From contig NW_006921537.1 of NCBI RefSeq assembly GCF_000340215.1, positions 372,001 through 436,000 on the forward strand: DNA of 64,000 nt, read 5' to 3'. Shown in pieces: positions 30,311 through 40,666 of the stretch (position 1 is the first letter of the stretch; the number at the start of each line of letters is the position of its first letter). Source of the DNA: Pseudocercospora fijiensis CIRAD86. Its lineage: Eukaryota; Ascomycota; Dothideomycetes; Mycosphaerellales; Mycosphaerellaceae. Made by a program: the position numbers and the translations under genes. The notes below the pieces were generated by a model that did not search any database, had not been told where the DNA came from, and saw only the letters and a program-made list of their open reading frames with translations.

Positions 30311-32125
30311 TTACTTATCCAGTTCGCTCTGCTGCTCCGACGCCGCCTTGTGGTCATCACCATTGGCGGCTGCGGATTGAGGTCGACTGGAATCTCTCCG
30401 GTCTCCAGGCAGGTCTGTTTCGTTGGCTGTTCCGGCTGGGTCCATCAGGCTCTGTCGGCGGACTTTCAACTTCTTCTCTGCTTGCTCACTGATCCGAGTG
30501 AGTTCTGACACGAAGCTCTCGCCCCACCAGGCAGAAGTGTACTTGTTGACGTATTTGGCTAGCTTCTGGTAATTGGTGGCTCGCTGTTCTTCGCCCATGG
30601 TAACTGCATCGTGGATCGCGTCTGCAAGTTCTTCTGTGTTCCACGGGTTGACAACGAGAGCGCCGTTCAGAGACTGTGCCGCGCCAGTAAATTCGGACAG
30701 GATCAGAGCGCCGTGTCGTTCTTCTTGGCACGCGATGTACTCGTAGGAAACGAGATTCATACCGTCGCGAGTTGAGCTGACCAGACAGACGTCGGAGATG
30801 GAGTAGAGAGCCGTCAACTCATCGAAGCTGACGGATTTGTGCATAAAGTGAATTGGCATGAACTCGATGGTGCCGAACTTGCCATTGATGCGGCCGACCA
30901 GCTCATTGACGACAGCTCGCAGGTTCTGGTACTCCTCAACGTCCTGTCTTGACGGGACCGCTACTTGTACAAGCACCACCTTGCCGATCCATTCTGGATG
31001 CTCAGTAAGGAAGACTTCGAGTGCGTGCAATTTCTGTGGCACGCCCTTGATGTAGTCGAGACGATCCACGCCAACAATAATCTTGACGCCATCGAACTTC
31101 TTCTTGAGAGTCTCGATGCGGTTGATGACGGTATCTTTCTGCAGACCTTGGACAAATTTCTCTGGGTCAATACCGATGGGGAATGCGCCAACGGTGATGA
31201 GCTTGCCCTGGAACTCGACGCCATTTGGTGTGGTGGCGAGACCAAGAATGCGTGCGCAAGATGACAAGAAGTGGCGTGCGTAGTCGTAGGTGTGAAAGCC
31301 GATGAGATCGCAGTGAAGGACGCCCTGAAGAATCTCGTTGCGGACGGGCAAAATTCGGTAGATTTCGGAGGAGGGAAAAGGTGTATGCAAGAAGAAGCCG
31401 AACTTGACATTCTTCTTCTTGTTCTCGCCTTGGGCGTTGATCTCTTCGCGGAGCATGGCCGGCAGAAGCATCAGGTGGTAATCGTGAACCCAGATCAGAT
31501 CGTTGTCTTGGACGTCTTTGGCAATCTCCTTGGCGAAGAGTCGGTTTGCCTCGACGTAGCCATCCCAAGCAGACTCGTCGAAAGTAATCTCCCCAGGATG
31601 GTAATGGAAGAGAGGCCAGAGGATGGAATTTGAGAAGCCGTTGTAGTGGCGGTCGGAAAGCTCATCCTCCATGAAGATTGGAACAGCGCTGTACTCGTCG
31701 AAGAGACGACCCTTGACATGGTCGACCTCATTTTCGGGAACCTGCACCCCCGGCCAGCCATACCACTGGAACTTGGTAGTCTTGGCAAGACCCGATAGCC
31801 CAGCTACCAGACCGCCTGAAGACATGGAAAAGTCGTAGTGAGCGTCATCGGACCGCTTGATGGTGATGGGAAGGCGGTTGGAGACGAGAAGCAGGCGCCC
31901 CTTTGGCGAGGGAGTTTCGTCAAAGGCAGGCATGGCGGCGGTGCCGAATGATGCTGCAGGGGAGGGTGTTAGCACATTGTGTGATTCCTTGTTGGGAGAA
32001 GATATATCGGGGTTGGCCTGCTCGCCACCTTTGATTGCCATGTTTGCAGAGTGCGCGGTAGCTCGAGCAGCGGCGATTTGATTCTGCATGGCTTTCGAGG
32101 TCGAAGTCTTGAGAAGGTGGCTCAT
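30311..32125 (-). CDS. tps1: Alpha,alpha-trehalose-phosphate synthase (UDP-forming)
   Basis: 604 residues in one exon. It makes trehalose-6-phosphate from UDP-glucose and glucose-6-phosphate in the cytosol, the first step of trehalose synthesis. GT20 hallmarks are present: RLLLVSNRLPITIKR, SSGGLVAGLSGL, QWYGWPGV, IWVHDYHLMLLPAMLR, FFLHTPFPSSEIYR, IVGVDRLDYIKGVPQKL and SSTRDGMNLVSYEYIACQ. The catalytic core spans residues ~75-550. The first ~70 residues and the last ~55 (Asp/Ser/Gln-rich) are extra, low-complexity tails relative to the ~480-residue yeast enzyme. An AGGGG stress-response-like site occurs upstream at 32644-32648. A single 5-base match is weak. Confidence 0.96.
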   Translation of the reverse strand: MSHLLKTSTSKAMQNQIAAARATAHSANMAIKGGEQANPDISSPNKESHNVLTPSPAASFGTAAMPAFDETPSPKGRLLLVSNRLPITIKRSDDAHYDFSMSSGGLVAGLSGLAKTTKFQWYGWPGVQVPENEVDHVKGRLFDEYSAVPIFMEDELSDRHYNGFSNSILWPLFHYHPGEITFDESAWDGYVEANRLFAKEIAKDVQDNDLIWVHDYHLMLLPAMLREEINAQGENKKKNVKFGFFLHTPFPSSEIYRILPVRNEILQGVLHCDLIGFHTYDYARHFLSSCARILGLATTPNGVEFQGKLITVGAFPIGIDPEKFVQGLQKDTVINRIETLKKKFDGVKIIVGVDRLDYIKGVPQKLHALEVFLTEHPEWIGKVVLVQVAVPSRQDVEEYQNLRAVVNELVGRINGKFGTIEFMPIHFMHKSVSFDELTALYSISDVCLVSSTRDGMNLVSYEYIACQEERHGALILSEFTGAAQSLNGALVVNPWNTEELADAIHDAVTMGEEQRATNYQKLAKYVNKYTSAWWGESFVSELTRISEQAEKKLKVRRQSLMDPAGTANETDLPGDRRDSSRPQSAAANGDDHKAASEQQSELDK

Positions 32126-33042
32126 GATGACTTCGGTGGATGACGCAGGTGCTTGGCGCGGGCGTGTAACATGTGATTGCGGCGTAGGTGAAGTGAAAGG
32201 CGAGAAACTTACAATGAAGGTTCAAGAGCGAGAAGTTTGCAGAGTGGCTTTGTAGTTGCAGGTTCGGGGGCGGGAGTGTGACGGCTGAGGTCGGCGGCGG
32301 CTCCAGGATCGTGTTGCAAACAGCGATAAAGGGTGAGGAAGCGAAGTTTGTGCACGCACGTGGAGTTGAAACGTCGTCACCTTGGCCGTGGAGCGGAAGG
32401 TGGGATGTGCCTGTGATGGCAGTCGCAGCCTCGTGTGGAGCCTCACGGAATCCGGGCTGTGGGGGAAGGGTTTGTTGGTGTTTGATGCGAAGAATCAGTG
32501 CTTGCGGCCAGCTGAAGTGCTGCTGCTTATCGATTAGAATATCGATATGATGATGCTGCAAAAGGCGGTGGCGGTGGCGGTGGTGCGCGAGTGGAACAGT
32601 GGAAGCAAGATTGAGACAGATTTTGTTCGAGCGCTTTCGGTGCAGGGGTGTGCTTGGATGTTGTCGCAGCCGTGACTGTCGGATGATATCAGACCTTCTC
32701 GGTGACGAGTCGTGCGCTGCACGGAGCGGAACATTCAACTATTCAGATGATGGCACAACACGCGACACGACACGAGCAGCTGGACTGGACTACACCAACG
32801 AGCACAATCATCAGATGGCCCATCGACTGCCACATGGCGCCGCTACGTCAAAAAGAACCTTGAGTCGAACAGAGTTTGTGGCGCGGAGTTTCGCGGGCAC
32901 GGACTGTCGGTGAATGCGAGCCGCGGGCCGATCCACACTGGCACTCGCACGGGAGAGCTCGAGGGCAGTCAAGGCCATTATTGCTGATTCGCGACAGAAC
33001 GCGTCTCTCCACCGCTCCTGACATCTAAGCTTGCCAATCACT
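32126..33042. other. Divergent promoter region of tps1 and the HIRIP3-like gene
   Basis: 0.9 kb between divergent starts. It contains a (GGCGGT)n tract at ~32564-32584 and one AGGGG element at 32644-32648. A 272-codon minus-strand frame here is low-complexity (His/Arg/Ser) and likely non-coding or leader sequence. Confidence 0.5.
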
Positions 33043-34338
33043 ATGCCGTCAAACATCCCTGCCAAGACTGAAATCGAGAAGGCCATTCGACGCGTCGCAC
33101 ATCATCTGCTAGAAACAGATCCCGACAATGTTACCGTGAACAGAGCGCGTCGAGGAGCCGAGAACGAGTTGGGACTCGATGACGAATTCCTTAGCAACAA
33201 TGCCCATTGGAAGGCACGGAGCAAGGACATCGTTCAAGCCGTATTCAATGGAGAAGCAACATCTCCAGAAAAGCCCAAGAAGCCTGCTTCCAAACCCAAA
33301 GCGAAGCCTGCAGCGAAGGCAGGCACAAAGCGCAAATCTAACGAGACAGCCAAGAAGCCTCGGAAGAAGGCGCGCAAGGAGGATTCAGAGGAAGAAATAT
33401 CAGATGCGGTAATCGACGACAGCGACGAGTTTGAGGAGAAACCAGCCAAGAAGCCGAAGAAGCAGGACAGCGATGAGAATGACTTCGAAGAGGAAGAGAA
33501 GCCGAAGCCGAAGAAGCGGGCACCTGCCAAGGGAAAGCCGGCCAAGAAGGCAGCAAGCGATGAAGTTGTGGATAGTGGGGCATCTGATGTTGACATTGAG
33601 AAGAGCACGCCGGCCAAAGAGTCGTCGCACAAGATCGAGGCTGTGAGCGATGAGGAAGAAACGGCAAAGCCTGCGGACAAGCCAGCAAAGAGCGAGAGCG
33701 AGCTATCAGAACCTCCCAAGACAGAAGAGGACGCACCGGCGGCCAATGGCAAGGCGCCTGCGCTGGAAGACGACGAGAGCGATCTCTCCTCTCTGATCGA
33801 TGAGCCTCCGAAAAAGAAGCGCCAGAAGAAATCGGCAGAACCCAAATCAAAGACCACGTCAAAGGTGGCAGCAAAGCCGAAAGCAGCCAAGAAGGCGAAG
33901 GCGGAGAGCACTCTGTCCCCAGATCAAGAAGAGATCAAGCGATTGCAAGGCTGGCTGGTGAAGTGTGGCATTAGGAAGGTCTGGGGGAAAGAGCTCGCCA
34001 AGTGCTCGACAGACAAGGAGAAGATCAAGCATCTGAAGGGATTGTTGGACGATGCTGGAATGACAGGACGGTACAGTAACGAGAAGGCCAGCCAGATCAA
34101 GGAAGCTCGCGAGCTTGCCGCTGAGCTGGAGGCAACACAAGACTTCGCCGACAGATGGGGCAAGAGCGATGAGGAGAATAAGACTAGGCCGAAGCGTGGT
34201 AAGCCCAAGAAGACTGTCGACGTCAGTGAGGATGAGGATGGCGGAGAAGCGGCAGAAGAGGATGAGCCAAAGCCTGCTAGACGTCTGCCAAAGGGATTGG
34301 TGGATTTCGGTGACAGTGGTGACGAAGGCAGCGATTGA
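33043..34338 (+). CDS. HIRIP3-like acidic/basic nuclear protein (histone-chaperone-like)
   Basis: 431 residues from ATG 33043 (MPSNIPAK); the frame extends four codons further up but only through a TTG. Residues ~5-60 form a small helical DEK-C-like domain (IEKAIRRVAHHLLE..). The middle (~65-290) is Lys/Glu/Ser/Pro-rich with many acidic Ser-Asp/Glu clusters and Lys-rich nuclear signals. Residues ~295-370 are a folded helical domain (EIKRLQGWLVKCGIRKVWGK..HLKGLLDDAGM) matching the C-terminal region of HIRIP3-like and fungal 'transcriptional regulator' proteins linked to H2A-H2B chaperoning. The tail is acidic (RLPKGLVDFGDSGDEGSD). Chromatin function is family-level inference. Confidence 0.75.
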   Translation: MPSNIPAKTEIEKAIRRVAHHLLETDPDNVTVNRARRGAENELGLDDEFLSNNAHWKARSKDIVQAVFNGEATSPEKPKKPASKPKAKPAAKAGTKRKSNETAKKPRKKARKEDSEEEISDAVIDDSDEFEEKPAKKPKKQDSDENDFEEEEKPKPKKRAPAKGKPAKKAASDEVVDSGASDVDIEKSTPAKESSHKIEAVSDEEETAKPADKPAKSESELSEPPKTEEDAPAANGKAPALEDDESDLSSLIDEPPKKKRQKKSAEPKSKTTSKVAAKPKAAKKAKAESTLSPDQEEIKRLQGWLVKCGIRKVWGKELAKCSTDKEKIKHLKGLLDDAGMTGRYSNEKASQIKEARELAAELEATQDFADRWGKSDEENKTRPKRGKPKKTVDVSEDEDGGEAAEEDEPKPARRLPKGLVDFGDSGDEGSD

Positions 34339-34741
34339 GACGGCTAATCTAGATCCAAGCTTCCATAGCACGTCAAAGTCCGATCGACCATCACACATGT
34401 AGCTGATCTCCAAGTCTCCCTGGACCCACATAGCGGATGGAAGCCGATGTTGTCCATATATTCAAGGCTGGGCTCTTCGGAATATGGAATGCACTATTCG
34501 ACACTCTTGGGATCCGAAATCATGAGCGAGCTGGGCCGATTATACATTAGAATTAGCGTGCCGGACATCCCAAGGAAACTTCGCAGGATTGTCGATGAGC
34601 TCCCGTGGTCATTCACCTCCCAAATCACAAGCCGGATCCCCTTCGCAGCAACATGATCGGAAGCCAAAAGCCAGACGAATTGAACACCCAAGCCAGATTC
34701 TCAGAAAATCTCGTTCTGTCCTGTATATGCTCCAACTCTAT
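34339..34741. other. Intergenic, convergent 3' regions
   Basis: Between the HIRIP3-like gene and the CE5 esterase gene. No feature was recognised. Confidence 0.5.
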
Positions 34742-35575
34742 CTACGCCTTGCTAGCAATAAAATCCGTCGCCGCCTGCGCATGATTATCAACCTCAGCAT
34801 AATGCACATCCAAACTACCCCCACTCGCACAAAAGAAATCATTCGCATCACAATAGCTTTGAAGCACAGAAGCGTAAGTATTCAGCAACGTCAAACTCGA
34901 TCCGCGTCTGGCGAAGATTCCGTCTTTGGTGGAAGTTCCCGCGTCGAATGATTGTTTTGCTGTGAAAGTCGGGTCTCCGAAGACTGCGACGCCTTTGACT
35001 GCAACGAACGGAACGTCAGCTCAATCAATCAAACAGAAGTGCGGAAGACAACGACTTACTGTTGTTCCTATACTCCTCCGCCAATGGAGCAGGCTTACCA
35101 ACACCACCAGCCAGAACATCCGTCATGACATTTCCCCTACGAAAAAAAAACCTTATTAGCCCAATTCGATCCACACACTCAAACCCATTCCCCCAAAAAT
35201 CTCTTCCTTCCTTACGTACCCTTGACTATACCCAAGCAAAACAATCCTCGCATCCTCTCCACACTCCTCAACATACTCCTGAATCTTCGTCTTCGTGTCA
35301 TTTATCCCTTTAATCACAGAAACAGGATAACTTCCACTCAAGTCAATAATTTTCGCGGGATAGTCTACAGCCACGGAACCGGAATTCGGGACGCGGGCTT
35401 CGATCATTGTTGCGACTTTTCCTGGTTCGCCTTCACCGGCTGCTTCGTTGCTGCCGCGGGCTACGATGATGTAGAAACCTGAGTAGCAGGTTGTTCGGGG
35501 GGTGAGGGTGGGGAGGGGGGATGTGGTTGCCGATAAGGTCAAGAGCAGGAGGGGGAGGAGGGTGTGGTATAGCAT
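34742..35575 (-). CDS. Secreted CE5 cutinase/acetylxylan-esterase-like hydrolase
   Basis: Three exons: 35575-35220, 35136-35060 and 34998-34742, with GTACGT, GTAAGT donors and TAG/CAG acceptors, giving 229 residues. A signal peptide starts at MLYHTLLPLLLLTLSA. CE5 features: FYIIVARGSNE near the mature N terminus, the nucleophile elbow GYSQGG with Ser117, the Cys-bracketed Asp loop CDANDFFC (Asp198), and a nearby His (His210, or possibly 217). Exon 2 is only 77 nt and carries NVMTDVLAGGVGKPAP. Enzymes of this family cleave cutin or acetylated xylan outside the cell. The longest single frame covers exon 1 only and would miss the second half. Confidence 0.9.
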
Positions 35576-36056
35576 TTTGAGGGAGTGAATCTGCTTCAGG
35601 GAAAAGTTAAAACAGTAAGCATACACAATGAATACCTTTGTACATGTTTCAACCTACCTGTTATCTCGTCACGAACTGGAACCTCGGCCTGGACTTAACA
35701 TCTAAAGGAAATCCCGCTTCTGCACTGACACTGACAATCCCCTCTATTTCTTTTCTCTACCACGTCTCCGGACCGGACGATTTCCTCGATTTTGAAATAC
35801 ATCCTAGTCACCAAAACGCGATGTATGCAATCAGCTCTCGAAAATGTGTTCACGTGCTGAAAGTTTAACTTCACACCAGCACAAGCGAGCATGTACAAGC
35901 ATCGGCCAAGCTCCCGAATTCGTGCTTAGGTGCATGGGAGATAATCTCCGGGGTGTGTCAACTTGGAACTTTTGGTTTCAGGTTGCTATCTATAGTAGTA
36001 GAAAAAAAAGATAGGTGTTGTTCGGCTAGGGGCCGTTATGTACAGCGTACAGTACT
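35576..36056. other. Intergenic, nothing recognised
   Basis: Upstream of the CE5 esterase and downstream of the siderophore transporter. No gene or repeat is supported. Confidence 0.5.
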
Positions 36057-38235
36057 TCATTGAGTGACTTTGGCCGGACGTAGGGGCACGCTGTCTAGGC
36101 CTTCGGATTTGGATTCTGCGGTGAGGTTTTTTCCGTCACTGGGGGGTTTTGTTAGTGAGTACTTCAGAGTAGGAGGTTTAAATACTGACCCAAGCCGGTT
36201 GTCAGGTATGAGAAATGCGAACGCAATGATCGGGACGGAAACTACGAGGCCGACGATCGTCACGTATCCCATAATCTCGGAATACTGCAGACTTGTCAGC
36301 AAATGCAAGATTCCTCAAGGAGACAAGACGTACCGCATCAGCTACAGCTATTCTCTTCGGCGTGCCCCAGTCTGGAAGTTCCCGGCCCAGTATCGAATCA
36401 TAAATACCGTCAATCTCGTCTGCGCTCGCTCCAGGACCAAGATGAGCGCGCAGTCGACCTTTCATCCTGCTTGTGTATATACCGCCTGCAATGGCAGCAC
36501 CTATAGCATCTCCCAAATGCGAGCCCAACGAACTCAAAGCTGTGACTTGGGCGAGCTCTGAATGCGGCACTACAATCTGCGCGGCCACGAAGCTCGTTGA
36601 TTCGATGATACCGGTCCCAATACCCTGGATCATCTGCACCAGAAAGAGCTCGAAGTCGCTGCTATCCTTGGTCCGGAGTCTGGTCATCAGAGCGTACCCT
36701 ATCAGCCGAACAAAGGAAGCGATGATGGCCATCCGCTTGTAGGATCGCATTTTGTACATGACCACACCAGCCAGCATTCCGAGCAGGCAAGTCGTCACGC
36801 CGTTGGTGTAGCTCAGGTATAGTGCCTTCTTCGCCGAGTAGTTGTGCGCCGCCACCGACCATGGAAAGAGGTAAGTATGCGTCGCCCCAAACGCCACGCT
36901 GTCGAACATGCTCAGAAGCCAAGTGAAGACAATGGCCGTCTGCTTGAAGTACCTCAACGGCACAACCGGATACTTCGCATGATACCGCTCATGCCCGACA
37001 AACCAAATAATCATGCAAGTCCCCGTAGCAATCAAAGCAATCACCCACGGCCCCCTCCAACTCCCACCACCATCCGTCGAATTCAACCTCGCAATCGGCA
37101 ACAACACCATCGCAAACCCCCCACAAAGCAAAATCAAGCCCACCAAATCCGTCTGCTGCGCAAAATCCTTAAACGTCATCCTCTTCGTCACAGCCAACCC
37201 TTTCCTCACAGCTTTCCTCTGCAAATAAAACAAAACCCCAATCAACGGCGCCGCCCCCAGCGGTATTATCATCGTAAACATCCCATACCCCCACCTCCAT
37301 CCCATCCCACCCCCTTCCTTATCCACCACCTTCTCCACCAACTGCCCCGAAATCCACGGCGTCACCAAAAACGGACTGTACAAAGCACTCCCCGCCAACG
37401 CCCGAATCCTCATACTCGTCACATCAGAAATCAGAATCATATTCAGCACGCTGAAACCTCCGTGGCCAGCGACGTAAAACATCCATCCGATCCCGAAAAC
37501 TGTGAAGGATGGTGCCGCGGCCCGGAAGATTTCGGAGAGCATGTCGAAGACTGTGAGGATGCAGTAGGCTTCGGCCCGACCGAGCACGTCGGAGAGTTTT
37601 GCTACCGGGAGTTTGAGGGACATGGAGATGATTTGCGCGGTTACGTCGAGACTTCCTTGTTTTGAGAGGGATTTGAAGTCGGAGAGGGCGTAGGAGACGT
37701 AGGAGTGGGTTGTTGTGCTGGCGAAGGAGCTGGGACGGGGGGGATTTATATTAGTGGGTTGTTTGGAATTTTTTTTGTGGATGAGGTGGTGGCGAAGACT
37801 TACAACATGACGACGAAGATTGCTTGGCTAGAGGGATTTCGTGAATTAGCAGAAGAGCAGATTTAGGGGGTATTTCTTTCTTCCTTCGACTCACCCAAGT
37901 ACGAACAAGCGTTTGGTCGTTGGTGTCCATACTGCAGTAATAGATTCAATCTTCGCGGCACCAATGGGTTCAGATTCCACGCGCTTGAGCTCATATTCTT
38001 CAAGACAGAGATCGCTCTCCGTAGCGTCGTCATCTGGGGGTCCCGGATCAGGAACATGCTCATGTCGTATCGTGTCCGCATCCGCTGAGCCATCGACCGG
38101 TCCTTGGGAATTGCGTCTACTGTATCCGGGAATTTTTTTAGTACAAGTTGGTCCTCAATTATGCTACTGCTTTTCGGGAGCCACAACATACTGTAAGAGC
38201 TGGTATTCACTCTTTGCATGCCCGTTCGCTGCCAT
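36057..38235 (-). CDS. Siderophore-iron transporter, major facilitator superfamily
   Basis: Six exons on the minus strand: 38235-38192, 38119-37895, 37827-37804, 37729-36334, 36284-36190 and 36138-36057, giving 621 residues. All splice sites are GT..AG and phases agree. The ~80-residue polar N terminus ends in a TAVWTPTTKRLFV element, followed by 14 hydrophobic segments. Family traits of the fungal siderophore transporters (Mir/Sit/Arn): SFASTTTHSYVSYALSDFKSLS at helix 1, KLSDVLGRAEAY, and the closing IPDNRLGDG. They import ferric siderophores across the plasma or endosomal membrane. The third exon is only 24 nt. The longest open frame alone lacks the first two helices. Confidence 0.88.
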
Positions 38236-38757
38236 TGACGCGTTCTTGCGCGTGCGGCAATTTTTCGTGATATTTTTTGTGAAGGAGTCCGGACCGGACA
38301 GCGAATCTCCTATCTGGATCACAGGTGTTGTTGATGATTAGCCACGTGGAACGGTGGCTTGGAGCATCGTATCCTGGATCCTTGATCAGGCTTTGGCTGT
38401 TACTTTCCGATGCCGTCAGGGTATATTCTAAAGTGTTCGCACCCGCTCGTCGAGGCGTCGGATTTGTGACGATTCCGGATGTTGGGCATTTTCGGCGAAA
38501 CAATGACGAGTATTTCTTTGTTGAGGAGAAGCAGTGATATGGAGAAGTTAGTGGGTGCCAAAGCATTTCAGAGATGCTCAGCGTCTGTGCATTGGCCCGA
38601 TCTATAAAGATCTCTTTGTTCATTTAACCCCTGCAAAAGCTTGGCTTACGTTCAGAACCTCGACATGACATCTCGCCGACTTGCCATAACGCTATACGAA
38701 GGAGACTTCACCAGAGATCGACTCTCGGCTGCTCAAGTGAAGTGCTCTGGCTGATAA
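38236..38757. other. Intergenic, nothing recognised
   Basis: Upstream of the siderophore transporter. A minus-strand frame (38207-38623) and a plus-strand frame overlap here without domain support. Confidence 0.45.
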
Positions 38758-39195
38758 TCTCGCTCGAAACAGCGCTCCAATGCGGTCCCAGCACAAGTAG
38801 AATCAACCTTATCATCAATCCATCCAGGCAGAGGATCCTCTAGGTCCAAAAAATGCTGCAAGCTCTTCTCTGACCGTGGTCTCGTCTTCACCATATATCC
38901 CGGAAAGAATGACTCTGGTGACTTTCACGCTGTGCGGCACAGCGCGCTTTCAAAAGTTGGCGTTTTTCCTGAGCTCTTCCACAGGATTCTGACCGAGACC
39001 ATGGCGGACGTTCGCGGGATGAAGAAGTGATTCGTCGGTTATGATCTCAAGGGATTCGACATCACCGGTAGAGATGCGGCGGCCTTGACGGCATTTGTTG
39101 CGGGAGTACGGTTAGAGTGCGAAACGAATATTCTGCGTCTGTCAGGCTTGGCATTAGCGGACCTGTCTCCAATCAGACCCTGGGAGCTTACGTAG
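38758..39195 (+). pseudogene. Gene relic with one in-frame TGA
   Basis: One frame is open from 38758 to TAG 39193-39195 except for a single TGA at 39028-39030. Both sides have normal protein composition: VFTIYPGKNDSGDFHAVRHS and FPELFHRILTETMADVRGM before the stop, then FVGYDLKGFDITGRDAAALT and LALADLSPIRPWELT after it. TGA is one change from CGA or TGG, as expected for C-to-T decay. No start codon or family is recognised, so this may be an internal or 3' piece. It sits at the edge of the AT-rich island. Confidence 0.5.
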
Positions 39196-39652
39196 GTCTA
39201 TATATTGTTATCAGATCTCTCCTCCTCCCTACTTGGTAGAGTATGCTGGTACTGTACTTGGTAGAGTACTGGTACTGTAGTGGAGAAGATTTGGAGAAGT
39301 TGCTGGCTGAAGCCTGTGTGCTGGCGAGATAGCGGACGAGGGTAATCTGCGTAAGCGGCAGCTAGCCTAAAAACGTTAGAAGTGAACTTTTTGAAGGTGC
39401 GGATAATTCCTCTAGGTAGTACGCTAGCTTTAACTAGTTAGATCCCGTTTTTAGGGATTACCCTAGTCCGTTATCTCGCTTAATCGGGGTGTACACCTTT
39501 GCGTATGGGTTTGCCCTGTCCTGTTGCCTGTGGCTGTGGCTTTCCGAGTCTTTCGTAGGGCTAGGCTAGCTAGCTATTATTAAACGAAGCTCCCCTACAC
39601 GTTGCAATTCTATGTTCCATTTCACTATCGGAACTTTATCCAAGGGAAAAGG
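39196..39652. repeat. AT-rich decayed stretch with short direct repeats
   Basis: Rich in TA steps, poor in CpA/TpG in parts, and without coding frames. A ~24-base unit (ACTTGGTAGAGTA..CTGGTACTGT) is repeated directly at about 39229-39279. Probably remnants of a RIP-affected repeat. Confidence 0.4.
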
Positions 39653-39660
39653 TATAAATA
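39653..39660 (+). promoter_or_regulatory. TATA-box-like element of the small secreted protein gene
   Basis: TATAAATA at 39653-39660, 138 bases before the ATG at 39798. A second TATATATT-like stretch lies at ~39685. The spacing leaves room for a leader of roughly 100 nt. Confidence 0.45.
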
Positions 39661-39797
39661 TAGGCACTAGTGTCGTTTTCGAAGGTATATATTTGATAGC
39701 AGCCCTCGCCTACTCTAACCTTTCTCCTTTCTTTGACATTGCTGCATCGGCTGCTAGCCACTACCTAAAACACCTACAACTATAACGTCTAGCTACA

Positions 39798-40074
39798 ATG
39801 CTATCTCGAATCATTCCTGCACTCCTCTGCCTCGTCGGGCTTGCACTCGGATATCTCATTGATTGTTCCAGCATTTGCGATTGCTGTACGGATATGGATG
39901 TAAGGGTCTCGTGCTGTATCTCTCGCTCCGTGAGCCCGTGCTAATGAAACTGTTCCCCAGGAGCATGGAACTTTCCATGGACACTGTCATCATGATAGAA
40001 ATAATAACTACTATTGCCGACCATCGATCGGGGGTGGTCACGACAATTTAGGTTGCACAAACGTATGCTCATAA
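39798..40074 (+). CDS. Small cysteine-rich secreted protein, candidate effector
   Basis: Two exons, 39798-39899 and 39961-40074, joined over a 61-nt intron with a GTAAGG donor, a CTAAT branch site and a CCCCAG acceptor; phase 0; 71 residues. Residues 1-18 form a signal peptide (MLSRIIPALLCLVGLALG). The mature ~53 residues hold eight Cys (23, 27, 29, 30, 43, 53, 66, 70), an even number suited to four disulphides, and are rich in His and Asn/Gly. A TATA-like box lies upstream. It sits in an AT-rich island between two decayed genes, a common setting for effectors of plant-associated fungi. No homologue is recognised, so the effector role is inference. Confidence 0.65.
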
Positions 40075-40666
40075 TGGAGTCTACGGTGCTATTATTCGGG
40101 GAACATTTGACTACACTGTTGAAGCATGAGGCTGGCGACTGCGAATCAGGAATCCGAGAAGCTGGAAGTTGAAAGGAGCGGTAGCGGCGCAGGAGAGAAA
40201 GTATGCAGATTAAGCAAAGTGGGCAGGAATTCTGAACGCTGTGTTCATGCCCGGTATCAATAGCGAAGAATCATTTGCCACTCTAGATCGGGCAAGTAGA
40301 ATTTGGTTTTCTTTGCTGTGACGCGATACCTCCCACCACTCACTTTCCTTCCACAGCAACAATGCAATATCCCGAGAAAAGCGTCTTTTACGGTATGAGG
40401 AAGCCCAAAACGAAGGATCTGACAAATGCGCCAAGTGCTGCTTGCGGCTGAGCCGCAGCATTTGAGGGCGACTAGGCGCTTGCGCTGATCGCGGAGCTGA
40501 TCGCTGCGCTCTTTGCAGACCTCGTTGCGAATTCGATCGTATCGCCAGAGCTCGCCATCGAAGACAGGGAAGGAAAAGTTCTTTTGGGAGAAAGAGAGTA
40601 CATGTGGCAAGTAGGCAGTTAGCTACTGGATCTGAATAGCGATCTTACCCACATGCCCAGCCTTAC
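40075..40666. other. Intergenic with unsupported overlapping frames
   Basis: Minus-strand frames of 83 and 117 codons overlap here (40210-40610). Their composition is mixed and neither has a splice partner or known domain. They could be remnants of another gene. Confidence 0.4.

Noticed and set aside
31920..32738. 272-codon minus-strand frame
   Set aside because: Overlaps the tps1 start in another frame and is His/Arg/Ser-rich low-complexity sequence.
34589..34951. 120-codon plus-strand frame
   Set aside because: Antisense to exon 3 of the CE5 esterase.
36844..37665. 273-codon plus-strand frame, very basic and Pro/His-rich
   Set aside because: Antisense to exon 4 of the siderophore transporter.
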